Made by a program: the position numbers and the translations under genes. From positions 28,206,744 through 28,270,743 of the forward strand of contig NC_059349.1 in the NCBI RefSeq assembly GCF_019703515.2: a stretch of DNA of 64,000 bases, in the 5' to 3' direction. Below are positions 47,076 through 57,960 of this stretch, one piece after another; within the stretch, counting starts at the first letter, position 1; each line of letters begins with the position of its first letter. The notes below the pieces were generated by a model that saw nothing but the letters and a program-made list of their open reading frames with translations, was not told the DNA's origin and ran no database searches. This DNA is from Myxocyprinus asiaticus. Lineage: Eukaryota > Chordata > Actinopteri > Cypriniformes > Catostomidae.

Positions 47076-47612
47076 TTAAAGGAATAGTTCACCCAAAAAT
47101 TTAAGTTGTGTCATCATTCACTCACCATCTTGTCATTCCAAACATGTAGGACTTTCTTCTGCTGAACATAAAAAAAAATAAAAACAATGGCAGCGAATAG
47201 GGATTTTGATTTAAAGCTTTAAAAAGTATGCAGAAGCATCATAAAAGTCGTCCATGTAACTCGTACGTCATATTCCAAGGCTTCTGAAGGCATACGATAT
47301 GTTTTGGTAAGATATTATCTGAAATGTAATTCATTTTTGCAGTTATTTCTGTGTCTCACTAATGAGAGACACTCATTACACTGGAGAAATTGCATTGTTT
47401 AGCATTGCCGTAGTGAGTACGCAAGCCAGTTTGAATAAGCTTCTCTCATGAAAGCATGGACTTTTTGAAGATTGAAAGTGGAACCGGGATAATCTTCATC
47501 AAACAGTTAATTTTGTGTTTCGCAGAAATAAAAAAGTCATACAAGTTTGAAACGTCTTGAGGGTGAGTAAATGATGACAGAATTTTCGTTTTTGGGTGAA
47601 CTATTCCTTTAA
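47076..47612. mobile_element. TAGTTCACCC-type palindromic element in efna2 3' UTR
   Basis: TTAAAGGAATAGTTCACCCA on the left and TGGGTGAACTATTCCTTTAA on the right are perfect inverted ends, with GTCATCATTCACTCACC and GGTGAGTAAATGATGAC as inner arms. Fully bounded. If transcribed with efna2 it would form a hairpin. Confidence 0.85.
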
Positions 47613-48572
47613 TAATTGAGGAGGGTGCTCATAAGCGCCCCCTTTATGGCTGCTTTGCACTCTCTTGTGCTCTTTAGCAAGCACGCACTCTTATGCGGAC
47701 TCCACAGCTTACAAATCTCAGCCTATGTGGCACGGTGTAGACTCGATTGAGGACCGTAAAAGCTGAGGATTCCATTTGGGACAGGGCCATAAAGGGTACT
47801 TTCTTGATAACAAATTACACCAAAGGACTCTCTTCAGAGTTTTTGCATTTGAAGGGAGAGAAGAACCATGTTTTGTGGTAGCCAGCAGCTAGGGAATTAG
47901 TGGTAGACATTCACATGCATGGGAACACTGTGAAACAGAGAAACTGATCTTCTGATAGTGATGATATATTTTTATTAACAAACAATTTAAGTAGACTCTC
48001 AGATCTTCTAGCCACCCTACAAGCTCAGCTGGAGGAGACTGGATCAGACACAGCCGAATGTCAGTGCTCACTGCTGGCCCTCACCTCTAAACTGTGTATA
48101 TCTGCAGTGGGGTGGGACTCAGAATCTTAGAATAATCACTTTGGTGCAGACCCAAATGCCACTTAACAAAACTCAGCATTGGTTTTCTCTCCAGCTCTGT
48201 GTGGACATTTAAATCACCAATGTAAGAGGACAGAACTGTGGGCATGGACAAAAAGGAAATTGATTTTTGTATTCTATTTCATGTTATTTTTGTAGCATTT
48301 AAAAGCATCATTAATTATTCATGTGATGTGGAATGATTTTAGCGTCTTGAGTGACGATACAGTGTGTGAGTAAGCAGTCGGACGTATTCAGATGGGCCAC
48401 TCTCTCACTCTTACTGTTGTCATTGTGATCTTGTCAAACTGTATTTAGTATTTAAAGAGACAGAAAGCATTCATTTCCATCTGATTTGATTGTGTCCTCT
48501 TTTTCATGTGACGTTTTGTACAGTCAACATGTTTTGTCAAACTGAAGAAACATGCTGAAATTAAAACAAAAA

Positions 48573-48578
48573 AATAAA
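48573..48578 (+). promoter_or_regulatory. candidate efna2 polyadenylation signal AATAAA
   Basis: A canonical AATAAA about 1.95 kb after the efna2 stop, followed by T-rich sequence within 20 bases. It is a clean AATAAA downstream of the gene, but transcripts are needed to confirm it. Confidence 0.4.
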
Positions 48579-48832
48579 GCATTTTTGCCTACAAGATGCA
48601 AAGATAACTGTGTGCTGCTGATAGAAAAAATAATAATTGTCTCAAAGTTGACAATCTTGACCTGAGAGTTGACTGGAGGCTTGTGTGTGTTTTAACAATA
48701 ATTCAATTATTATTGTATATCATTTCATATTTTAATTTAATCATTTAACAAATTAAGCTTCTTTTGATTTGAGCATATATCTCTGCAGACATATACACAA
48801 TTTGGATTATTCTGTGCAAGGTCCTGATAAAT

Positions 48833-49058
48833 TTAAGGGATAGTTCACCCAAAAATTAAAATTCTGTCGTAATTTACTCATATGGAACATGAGGAGAAAT
48901 TCTGAATAATGAATGTGAATGGTGACTGAGGGTGTCCTTAAAATTCTGCATAGCATCTCATTGTGTGTTACATGAAAGAAAGTCATACAGGTTTGGAAAA
49001 ACATGGGGGTGAGTAAATATTGACAGAATTTTCATTTTGAGGTGAACTATCCCTTTTA
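48833..49058. mobile_element. TAGTTCACCC-type miniature element
   Basis: AAGGGATAGTTCACCCAAAA and AGGTGAACTATCCCTTTT are inverted ends, with GTGAGTAAATATTGACAG inside. Just downstream of the likely efna2 end. Confidence 0.8.
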
Positions 49059-49059
49059 A

Positions 49060-50690
49060 TAAAGATCACACTCAAGAAATCTCTAACCTAAAATTGTGCA
49101 AAATGCCAAGAAAGTGATGAAACCTTACACATGCTTCCAGTTTACTTTTCTCTGATGAACAGCAGCTATTTGGATTATTTGTACACTAAAATATGATTGC
49201 TTTTGACATTATGTTTTGAGAAGCAGGGCAGCTGGAATGGGTCATGGTCATACATGACTTGACATTCAGGCAGGACTCTGCTGAAACCAACTCTGGGCTT
49301 TGGCCTGGATGCTCATTCAACTATTAGGTGAGGGATTGGTGGCCTGATTGGGCTCAGAAAAGTGAATATCCTATATGAATATTTTATGCAACATAGACTA
49401 TGATCAAATATGCATGGGTTACAAAAGCATCAGTGCAGGATCTGCAGATTTGAAGAAAGAACTGCAGAGCCATTCAAAACAAGTACTGGACAAGTTATAA
49501 GGAAAATTAAGACATTTAGGCAAATATCATCACATATAATCCAAATATCTGCATGATTAGTAAAAGACTTTGTATTACTTTCTCGGGTTGTATCACACCA
49601 TTTCATGGAGCGCCATATTTGATTTTTGGCGGGAATAAAAATAAGGCTGTAAGGGACTTTACAGTCTCTTCAAGTGGCTGCACTGTTGTTAGTTCAGTAG
49701 GTTTAGCTCGTTTAGCTGACGAACATTGAAAAACAAAATATCTTTACAAAAAATTAAGTAGACAAAAAACGAGAAGACATTAGTTGTGAGAATTGGATGT
49801 AATCTATGATCTTTAAACAGCTTCAGTGCGTGAAATTGACAGCCTCGGTCTCATACCCCTCAAAAACAAAATATGGCGCTACTCGTATGGTCAGCGTGCC
49901 TCATGTTTTGTTTGTAATTATAAAAAGCAAGACCGTTACATTATTTTAATGAAATATCCATAGAATGTTAGACACACGCTTTCAGGCTGTCTCACGCTCT
50001 CACTCTACCCAAGTAAATCTCAAGCCAAATAACAAGAAAACGTAATTCAATATAGAATAAATAAAATATAGCAACAAATCTTCGATTTGGATTTTTCCAT
50101 CAGCACGAGACTTGAATTTTCGGGCCGTCGAAGCAAATTTACGCACATCAGCGTGCCCAAGAGACAGGATAGCCAGAGCTCTGGAGTAGTGCAGAGCGCA
50201 CGACTCAACACGCATTAATATGAATTCAACAGAGAATCGTCTCATTTAAATTTCTGGGGAAGAAGTAAAACCTCTCAAACTGATAGACAGCCCCAACATT
50301 GTATACATGCATCAACATAAATTATAAGTCTTTTTGAAATGTACGCTGATTTCCCTCTGAAAAATAGGCTTTTGCTGCCCCCTTGTGAATGAATGAGGCC
50401 TCGTAATAACTTTTTCAGTCCAATGTTTTGTCTTGCAGGGCTCAACATTAGCTGCTGGCAGAGTTTCATTGAACTGTCACTTGCTTGCCCCATCTGGGCA
50501 GTGCTGTGTTTCAGTACATTGGGTGATCTTGTATATGTTTTTTTATGCCTTGCAAACATAAATATTTGTTATGTATTGTATACTGTTATTGCGAATTCTG
50601 CTGATTTAAACTCGCCACCAAGGCAACAGTGAATTGTGATAGTCTTGGAATTTGGAAAGATCAGTTTGAAAGGGGTTGAAAAGTAAATAT
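49060..50690. other. gene-free spacer
   Basis: No exon recognised. The stretch at about 49255-49370 (TTGACATTCAGGCAGGACTC, GGCCTGGATGCTCATTCA) has a diverged match at about 59468-59580. Confidence 0.4.
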
Positions 50691-50700
50691 ACTGTATGTA

Positions 50701-51548
50701 CAGGGTTGGGGAGTAACGAAATACAAGTAAAGGGAATACGTATTTAAAATACTAAATATTAGTACTTGTATTCCACTACAGTTACAATTTAAATAATTGG
50801 TAATCAGAATACAGTTACATTCAAAAAGTATTTTGATTTCTGAAGAGATTACTTTGCATTTTATTGTCATTTGTTTCATTTAATATTTAGTCCTTCCAGA
50901 TGGAAAAATTTATACATTTAAATGATGCGATCCAAAGTGCATTTGAACAGCGGTGAAACACTTTCTTATGATGTGTTACATTCATACGAGCAGACAGAGA
51001 AGTACGTCTGAAGTAAGTTTGGAGCAGAAGAAATAGAAATAAACCTTGTGTAAATTGTCAGCTTTATGCTAAGCTAAAATGCTATTTCTAGCCATTTTAC
51101 ATGCACATGTTACCAGGCAGGATCATATTATTTAATCAAGAAAATTCATGTTGGATCATAATTTCTTTTTTTCTAGTAAGACCTTTGATATTTGGGCAAA
51201 AATCGTATTCCTGATAATAATTTTTGTATTGTTTTCCTGTAAAAATATAAAAAAAAAATCCTTAAGATCAATTTGATTGATCTTGTTTTAGAAACAACAC
51301 TGCATAAGATATTTAGGTTTTTCAGAGAATGTATTTTTAACATGTGTATTTTGTCTTACTTTACTGGCAGAGTTTTTATAGTCAAAACAAGTGAAAAAAT
51401 CTACCAGTGCTGAAGAAGTCATCCAAAGTATTTAGAATACGTTACTGACCTTGAGTAATCTATCGAAATACGTTACAAATGACATTTTACAGCATGTATT
51501 CTGTAATCTGTAGTGGAATACATTTCTAAAGTAACCCTCCCAACCCTG
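50701..51548. mobile_element. hAT-type non-autonomous element, copy 2 (inverted)
   Basis: Starts CAGGGTTGGGGAGTAACG and ends GTAACCCTCCCAACCCTG, with a perfect 8-bp duplication TGTATGTA (50693-50700, 51549-51556). It is collinear with the reverse complement of 25126-25946 over its whole length. Its right duplication runs into a TG/TA repeat and then the Tc1 remnant. Confidence 0.88.
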
Positions 51549-51592
51549 TGTATGTATGTGTGTGTGTGTATATATAATGTATACAGTATATA

Positions 51593-51684
51593 CAGTGCAT
51601 TCAGAAAGTATTCAGGCTTTTCACTTTGTTTTTTCACATTTTGTTATGTTGCAGCCTTGTGCTAAATACTTTAAATAATTTCTT

Positions 51685-51715
<31 letters not shown>

Positions 51716-52986
51716 CTACACTCCATACCCCATAATGACCAAGCAAAAAACTGATTTTTGGTAACTTTGCAAATTTATCACAAATAAAAAACTCTTAACT
51801 CAGTACTTAGATGAAGCACCTTTGGCAGCGATTACAGCCTCAAGTCTTTTTGGGTATGATGCCACAAGCTTTGCACACCTGGATTTGGGGATTTCTGCCA
51901 TTCTTCTCTGCAGATCCTCTCAAGCTCTATCAGGTTGGATGGGGACTGTCGGTGGACAGCCATTTTCAGGTCTTTCCAGAGATGTACGATTGGGTTCAAG
52001 TCCGGGCTCATGCTGGGCCACTCAAGAACATTCACAGAGCTGTCCCTAAGCCACTCTTGAGTTGTCTTGGCTGTGTGCTTAGGGTCATTGTCCTGTTGGA
52101 AGGTGAACCTTCGGCCCAGTCTGAGGTCCTGAGTGCTCTGGACCAGGTTTTCATTAAGGATATCTCTGTATTTTGCCGCATTCAGCTTTCCTTCCACCAT
52201 GACCAGTCCCCCAGTCCCTGCTGTTGAAAAACACCCCCACAAATTGATGCTACCACCATTGTGCTTCACTGTTGGGATGGTACTGTGCAGGTGATGAGCA
52301 GTGACTGGTTTCCTCCGGACATGATGTTTGGAATTGAGTCCAAACAGTTCAATCTTTGTTTCATCAGACTAGAGAATCTTGTTTCTCACAGTCCGAGAGT
52401 CTTTAGGTGCTTTTTTTTATGTGTCTTGCACTGAGGAGAGGCTTCCATCTGGCCACTCTGCCATAAAGCCCAGAGGTGGAGTGTTGCAGTGATGGTTGTC
52501 CTTCTGCAAGTTTCTTCCATCTCCACACATGATCTCTGGAGCTCAACCAGAGCGACCATCGGGTTCTTGGTCACCTCTCTTACCAAGGTCCTTCTCCCCC
52601 GTTTGCTCAGTTTGGCATGGCAGCTAGCTCTAGGAAGAGTCCTGGTTGTTCCAAACTTCTTCCATTTAAGAATTATGGAGGCCACTGTGTTCTTGGGAAC
52701 CTTCAGTGCAGCCCTTATAGCCTTCCCCAGACCTGTGCCTCAACACAATCCTGTCTATGAGCTCTGCAGGCAGTTCCTTTGACCTCATGGCTTGGTTTTT
52801 GCTCTGATATGCATTTTCAGCTGTGAGATAGGTGTGTGGCCTTTCCAAATCATGTCCAATCAATTGAATTTGCCACAGGTGACTCCAATCAAGGTGTAGA
52901 AACATCTCAGAGATGATCCAGAGAAATGGGATGCACCTGAGCTAAATTTCAAGTGTCATAGCAAAAGGTCTGAATACCTCAATGTG

Positions 52987-52990
<4 letters not shown>
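51593..52990 (-). mobile_element. second Tc1/mariner element, one end truncated
   Basis: The left end on the plus strand is TA then CAGTGCATTCAGAAAGTATT. The opposite end reads CATAGCAAAAGGTCTGAATA and then breaks off into a TA microsatellite, so that terminal repeat is lost. A poly(T) tract at about 51680-51708 lies in the surviving terminal region. A different Tc1 family from the copy at 32983-34620. Confidence 0.85.
51832..52788 (-). pseudogene. Tc1 transposase (minus strand), inactivated
   Basis: Starts MRSKELPAELIDRIVLRHRS and continues in shifted frames through the HTH part and KLSKRGRRTLVREVTKNP to GRRFTFQQDNDPKHTAKTT. At least two frameshifts are needed. The Asp of QQDNDPKH is kept, but the third catalytic position reads NPIVHLWKDL, Val instead of Glu. 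The C-terminus is degraded. Not active. Confidence 0.88.

Positions 52991-53044
<54 letters not shown>
52990..53044. repeat. (TA)n microsatellite
   Basis: Long TA run that replaces the missing end of the Tc1 element; it lies about 180 bp before the ATG of the 360-residue frame. Confidence 0.92.
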
Positions 53045-53045
<1 letters not shown>

Positions 53046-53225
53046 CTTCATGTTTTTATTCATATTTTGAATATTTAACACATAGCTTCTGTCCTACAGT
53101 CTTATGCCTGTCTCTGCAGTAAATATTTTGTCCTCCCACAGCTCCCTAAGGTAACCCTCAGGTACAGCACAAACACTGTCTCAGAGCTCCCGAGCAGTCA
53201 GTGTATGTTGATTCTGTCTTGAGAC

Positions 53226-54308
53226 ATGAGCTGCTTGAAAGGGAGAAAAGCGGACATGTCAAGAGAGGAACACCTACAGAGAGCTCACTTCAAAAACTAC
53301 TATGAAATGAAAAGATTTGTGGATGAGCAGAAAATTCTCCACAAAGATCACAGGAGAGCTATGGTTTTGATCAACAAAGAAATACAAGAGGTTCAGAAGA
53401 CACTGATGGACATTAAATTGATAAGCGGATATTGTCATCAGGCCTATGCTGCTCATCTGAAATCAGTAAGTATTGCCTTTTCAACTTTCAAAGGATCCAA
53501 GAGAGCGAAAAATCTTGATAATATTGACTTGAATGTTGAATGTAACCCAACGAAGTCAAAACTCATATTTTGCCTGAGGCATGAGAGCTTGAAACAAAGT
53601 TTGTGTGATGAAGCCACTGCTGATTGTAAGAGGGATCCTTCAAAATTCGAACAACAAACACAGACTTTGGACACAAGTGTAAAAACATACAAAAAATTTA
53701 GTTCCACTGGTGCTTATTTGGTGAAATCTAAAACCTGCATTACATCAAAGGAATTAAAAAATGGTTTGGATCAAAACAATACAGACGATTATTTCAAAGC
53801 CTCTCTGTCCGATTTTGCTACCTTGGAATCATCCTCAAGTAAATGCAGTGGAGATGGATTTGGGCTTCCCCAGAAGACTTTCCAAGCATCACCTAAGAGG
53901 TCTTCATGTAACACGCAGACAGATTTTACCAATTTCTTCTCTCCTACACAATTTGCCCTTCACAGAAGAGCAACACAGGTGCATCAAATACAACAACAAG
54001 TTGATTATCATAAATGTACCACACCAGTAATTATGAATCCTCTGAGTGAGCAGGAAGGTTTTTGTTGTCACTCGAATATACGGCGACAAAACCAAGACAG
54101 AAAGACATTGTCAAGATACTTATACAACAACAAGAACAATGGCAGAAATCCTATATCGAAGGCATCCATTAAGCACACCCTTGATCTCCTCATCAAAGAA
54201 AACAATCATTCCCAAAATCTCGAGCTTTTGAACATGGAGAAACAGAGAAGGGATTTGCAGGACCAGATGTCAAACTTTGTATCAGAGCTTTCAGAGTTCA
54301 AATGTTAG
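53226..54308 (+). CDS. uncharacterised 360-residue protein, single long exon
   Basis: I do not recognise this gene. It is the longest open frame in the window: 360 codons, far longer than chance allows in such AT-rich DNA. The ATG follows an in-frame TGA six bases upstream and has G at -3, so this start is well supported. Residues about 10-70 are highly charged with heptad-like spacing (YYEMKRFVDEQKILHKDHR, then INKEIQEVQKTLMDIK), suggesting a coiled coil. The middle is Ser/Thr/Lys-rich and probably disordered. Residues about 310-358 are again helical and charged (LDLLIKENNHSQNLELL, MEKQRRDLQDQM). No signal peptide or membrane segment is evident. Acceptor-like AGs lie upstream at about 53099, 53119 and 53141, so a 5' untranslated exon is possible. 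A perfect GTAAGT at 53466 could act as an internal donor, although the frame stays open beyond it. The flanks are a TA repeat and a dead Tc1 on the left and AT-rich spacer on the right. Confidence 0.68.
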   Translation: MSCLKGRKADMSREEHLQRAHFKNYYEMKRFVDEQKILHKDHRRAMVLINKEIQEVQKTLMDIKLISGYCHQAYAAHLKSVSIAFSTFKGSKRAKNLDNIDLNVECNPTKSKLIFCLRHESLKQSLCDEATADCKRDPSKFEQQTQTLDTSVKTYKKFSSTGAYLVKSKTCITSKELKNGLDQNNTDDYFKASLSDFATLESSSSKCSGDGFGLPQKTFQASPKRSSCNTQTDFTNFFSPTQFALHRRATQVHQIQQQVDYHKCTTPVIMNPLSEQEGFCCHSNIRRQNQDRKTLSRYLYNNKNNGRNPISKASIKHTLDLLIKENNHSQNLELLNMEKQRRDLQDQMSNFVSELSEFKC

Positions 54309-55986
54309 GTTTGACATAAATTGTTTGGACTGTAAATACAATTAAGATGATCATTAATAGTCCAAACATTTTTAAAGAGGATTCTCAGAACTAGCACACC
54401 ATAATGCAGAGGTAAAAACAAAACTCCTGCATAAAAAAATCTGTCTGTGGTTACGCCTCATCAGGCTACATCAACAATGTCAGATAATGATCTTCATCCC
54501 AGTGAAAATGGCTATAATGTGGAAGTAGAAGGACTCCTGCTGACTAGAACTAATCACAATTTTATTAAGTATTACCATTCTATTTGAAATTAAATTCACA
54601 GTGATTTTGCATGGTTGAAAGGGAAAAATATTCCACTGCCTGTCCCTTATATGTGTGGGGCACACGTTATAAAATAAGCAAGGCTGTCAAGCAATATTTT
54701 TTATATATATAGAATTAATTTCATGACATGCCGATTAATTAATCAAATAAATCAATATTTCCTGAGAAAGTCTCCCAAATATACAGCTATAATTCAATAT
54801 AAGATCGTTTAATTTATAATTATTCAAAGATAAATTAATTAATAGACTAAGCATTCAAATAATTAATTGATTAGACAATACAAAAAGTGACATTAGAATA
54901 TATTCAATATAATTATTTTTATTGCCATTTCATTAAACAAAAGCCTATCACTGGCCTAAAGTCCAAAAACCATTTTGCAATTGAGTCCTCAATCTCTCCA
55001 AGGTTAGGGTGACCAGTAAACATGAAATTCGAGAGTAATTGGGAGTCATTACAATTGCTGTTGTTTTTCACCATTTTTTACTTTTTGCAACATGCTGCTT
55101 AAAATAAATTTAGATGTCCTGACAATGTCAACTACTATCACATTTTTATGTAGTGCAACCAAATCAATGTAAATAAAAGTGGGGCAGAACTATGGGCAAA
55201 TGTGAATAGATGCAAAAAATAAAATAATGAATAAAATAAAATCATTCATTAGGGCCTATACAAAGAAATACAACACCCTGAAAATATATTTAAAATAAAC
55301 AAATCTAAATACAAGTAATAGCTATTTACACATACCTCTTAACGATCAGATCATATTTTCATTTTTTTACCAAACAAAAAACAAGAATCTACAAACATCA
55401 TTACTTACAATTCTTATTTTTAAAATAATAATAATAATATATTTGTTAATTTCTGCGATTAATAGTTGACTGTTTAAAGCGCTGAACTGTTTTTACAAAT
55501 TAGTGCAGTATCGTTTTTTTTTTTTTTCACTTCCTGAAACTTCACTAATGTTTTTCCCCACTTCCTGTGGCTAAAATTAGCATATATACATTTCCAGGAG
55601 GTACATGCTCGACTCAACTGCACATCCTAGCACAAAGACTGATTGTGTAGCAGTGCACACGTATTCATTATGCATGACACATAAGCATGGGAGTGGACTT
55701 ATTGTATGGAGAATGGAGACTTCACCCACAAGTGGTGAGCCAGGTGTGGGAGAGAAACAGGCAAGCTGCTTTATCTCTTTGCATCACCCGAAAACGCTCA
55801 CTCACTTCATTTTAAACTTCAGCTAATTAAACTCAGCATTCAATTTGTTTTATATCTGTATATATAGTGTCTTATAATGCATTGCCACTGTATGCTTAAG
55901 TTTATCTTTCCAATAAAGCTTGATATGAATTTAATCTGCCCATTTGGTCCTATTATTAAAAAATAAAAAAAATAATCCACTGTAAA
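54309..55986. other. AT-rich spacer after the 360-residue gene
   Basis: Contains an AGGCTGTCAAGCAATATTTT repeat at 54681-54850 (CATGCCGATTAATTAATC) that matches 57791-57960. No other gene recognised. Confidence 0.4.
54746..54751 (+). promoter_or_regulatory. candidate polyadenylation signal for the 360-residue gene
   Basis: The first AATAAA I see downstream, about 440 bases after the stop codon at 54306-54308. It falls inside a dispersed AT-rich repeat, so it may be coincidental. Confidence 0.25.
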
Positions 55987-56768
55987 TGTCACATATTCCC
56001 AGTTTTTTGTATTGACTTTTATGTTGAAATTCTTGTTTAGGTTCCATGTTTCTGTTTCCTGTTAATTTGTAGTCCTTTTGTAGTTTCATTTTATGACTGG
56101 TTTTCCCCAATTGTTTCCACAGGTGTTCCTCATTCCCTCGTTTGTCCCTGTGTATTTAAGCCCTTGTTTTCCCTGTTTCCTTCATCAGTTGTCACATATA
56201 TTGTCATGTTTGGGTTCCCTGTCGTTCATTCATTCATTCATTCATTCATTCATTCATTCATTCATTCATTCATTCATTCATTCATTCATTCATTCATTCA
56301 TTCAGAGTTACTTCATTCATCTTTTGTTTCTATTAAAGGCTGCACTTAGATCCTCCATCCTAGCCTGCTGTGTTACAGAAAAACTGACCAAAAAATGGAT
56401 CTAGCTGCCGTAAGAATTCTGCTCCTTCAACAAGGGGACCGTCCAGTTGTGGATCACATCCATGAGTTTTTAGAGCTGGCAAATGTTGTGCACTATCCAG
56501 ACCGCTCTCTGGTGGTTTTCTTCCAGGCCGGTCTGACTAGTGCACTGAGAGAACTGATGCCTCCAGCTGATCCTCACAGGACACTCAGCAAATATGTGGA
56601 GAAGGCTCTGGATCTTTGCGGTTCCCTTTATACAGTAGATTATGGCGGGAACCCCAGGCCAAAACCTGCGTCTTTGGCTCCCTTGTCGAAGCCCTCCATG
56701 GCCAAGTTGTATGATCTGCCACTAATATCGGTGCTTAGGTCCATGAAGACCCTACCTCAAATTGTCTG
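55987..56768 (+). mobile_element. LTR retrotransposon fragment: LTR plus start of gag
   Basis: An LTR-like unit 55987-56377 begins TGTCACATATTCCC, contains a GTGTATTTAAGCCC promoter-like segment and a TATTAAAGGC polyadenylation-like site, and ends CTGTGTTACA. It holds an (ATTC)20 expansion at 56225-56304. A gag-like frame starts at 56395, 17 bases after. No clear TGG primer site is seen. The rest of the element is missing. Confidence 0.55.
56225..56304. repeat. (ATTC)20 microsatellite
   Basis: Twenty tandem tetranucleotides inside the LTR-like sequence; open frames through it encode only His-Ser-Phe-Ile repeats. Confidence 0.97.
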
Positions 56769-56769
56769 A
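56395..56769 (+). pseudogene. retrotransposon gag-like fragment
   Basis: MDLAAVRILLLQQGDRPVVD, then HEFLELANVVHYPDRSLVVF, FFQAGLTSALRELMPP and LSKYVEKALDLCGSLYTV. This pattern (a short helix, then a F-x-x-L-A block, an FF-x-GL block and LEQ/LSKY-x-x-AL) matches gag proteins of teleost retrotransposons. It stops at 56767-56769, just before a SINE. No other domain remains. Confidence 0.6.
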
Positions 56770-56845
56770 GCTCCCACACCTGCCACGGTCAACGAGCCCA
56801 CGCCTGCCACGACCAACGAGTTGCCAGCCTCGTCTGTCCAGTACA

Positions 56846-57262
56846 GCAAGTATTGACACTGACTACCACCCCTGGAGTCGTGAGTTTGAATCCAGGGTGT
56901 AATGAGTGACTCCAGCCAGGTCTCCTAAGTAACCAAATTGGCCCGGTTGCTAGGGAGGGTAGAGTCACATGGGGTAACCTCCTTGTGGTCATGATTAGTG
57001 GTTCTCGCTCTCAATGGGGCGTGTGGAAAGTTGTGCATGGATCGCGGAGAGTAGCATGAGCCTCCACATGCGGAGTCTCCGCGGTGTCATGCACAACGAG
57101 CCACGTGATAAGATGCGCGGATTGACGGTCTCAGAAGTGGAGGCAACTGTGACTTGTCCTCTGCCACCCGGAATGAGGTAAGTAACCACGCAACCATGAG
57201 GACCTACTAAGTAGTGGGAACTGGGCATTCCAAATTGGGAGACAATGGGATTCAAAAATAAA
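56846..57262 (+). mobile_element. tRNA-SINE, nearly full body
   Basis: B-box-like GAGTTTGAATCC, body words GTCTCCTAAGTAACCAAATT, GTGGTTCTCGCTCTCAATGG, CACGTGATAAGATGCGCGG and ACCTACTAAGTAGTGGG, and a short A-rich tail. It lacks the A-box head. Same family as 15984-16219 and 27771-28167. Confidence 0.85.
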
Positions 57263-57383
57263 TTAATTACTTGGCATTTTATTTAGATTTATTGAGATTT
57301 TATGAATCTTGTTATGTGATGTAAAGTGAACACTGAAAAGTATTTTTGAAACGAGTCCCCGGTGTCGCTTTGAGGTGCTTGCC

Positions 57384-57600
57384 ATTGGATTTGGATTACA
57401 TTTACATTTATGCATTTGGCAGACACTTTTATCCAAAGCGACTTACAGTGCACTTATTACAGGGACAATCCCCCCGGAACAACCTGGAGTTAAGTGTCTT
57501 GCTCAAGGACACAATGGTGGTGGCTGTGGGGATCGAACTGGCAACCTACCAGTTATGTGCTTTAGTCCACGACGCCACCACCACACCTACTACAGTGGTT
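57384..57600. repeat. teleost interspersed repeat
   Basis: TTTACATTTATGCATTTGGC, TTTATCCAAAGCGACTTACA and CTTGCTCAAGGACACAATGG, with GGGATCGAAC. A very common fish repeat block; it is not a gene, although one frame is open. Confidence 0.75.
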
Positions 57601-57790
57601 TAACTAGGATTAGTTCCTAGCTCCAGTTCAGCATTCTGGGTGGGGTTGCTAGTTTAGGATCACCCCAGTAAATCACTGCAGCTAGAAGTAGGGTGTGCCC
57701 TGCAAAGTGTTGGGTGGGATGTAGTAAGGTGGGCAGTATCTAATGGCAACCAGCTAATTTTTGCACATCAGTGCTTTCGCTTTTTAGTAG

Positions 57791-57960
57791 AGCTGTCAAT
57801 TAATATTTTTTATCGAATTAAATAGAAAGTGACATGCCAATTAATGAATCAATTCATCACAATTAATCACATATTTGCTGAGAAACCCTCCAAATATATA
57901 GGCCTATAACAATTCAGTACATAGCCTACATAGTTCAAATTAGTCAATATTTATAATATA
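57791..57960. repeat. GCTGTCAATTAAT repeat, second copy
   Basis: AGCTGTCAATTAATATTTTT with GTGACATGCCAATTAATG, GAGAAACCCTCCAAATATA; collinear with 54681-54850. A hAT-like end. Non-coding. Confidence 0.5.

Larger units (their letters stand above)
46619..48590 (+). other. efna2: probable efna2 3' untranslated region
   Basis: Sequence between the efna2 stop and the AATAAA at 48573-48578 holds no convincing reading frame. It includes a palindromic miniature element (47076-47612), so the mRNA may carry a transposon-derived hairpin. Use of this polyadenylation site is inferred from position; an earlier or later site is possible. Confidence 0.45.

Noticed and set aside
56093..56404. His-Ser-Phe-Ile repeat protein
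   Set aside because: It comes from the (ATTC)n microsatellite within an LTR-like sequence.
57346..57620. Short protein with conserved-looking sequence
   Set aside because: The sequence is a very common teleost interspersed repeat, not a gene.
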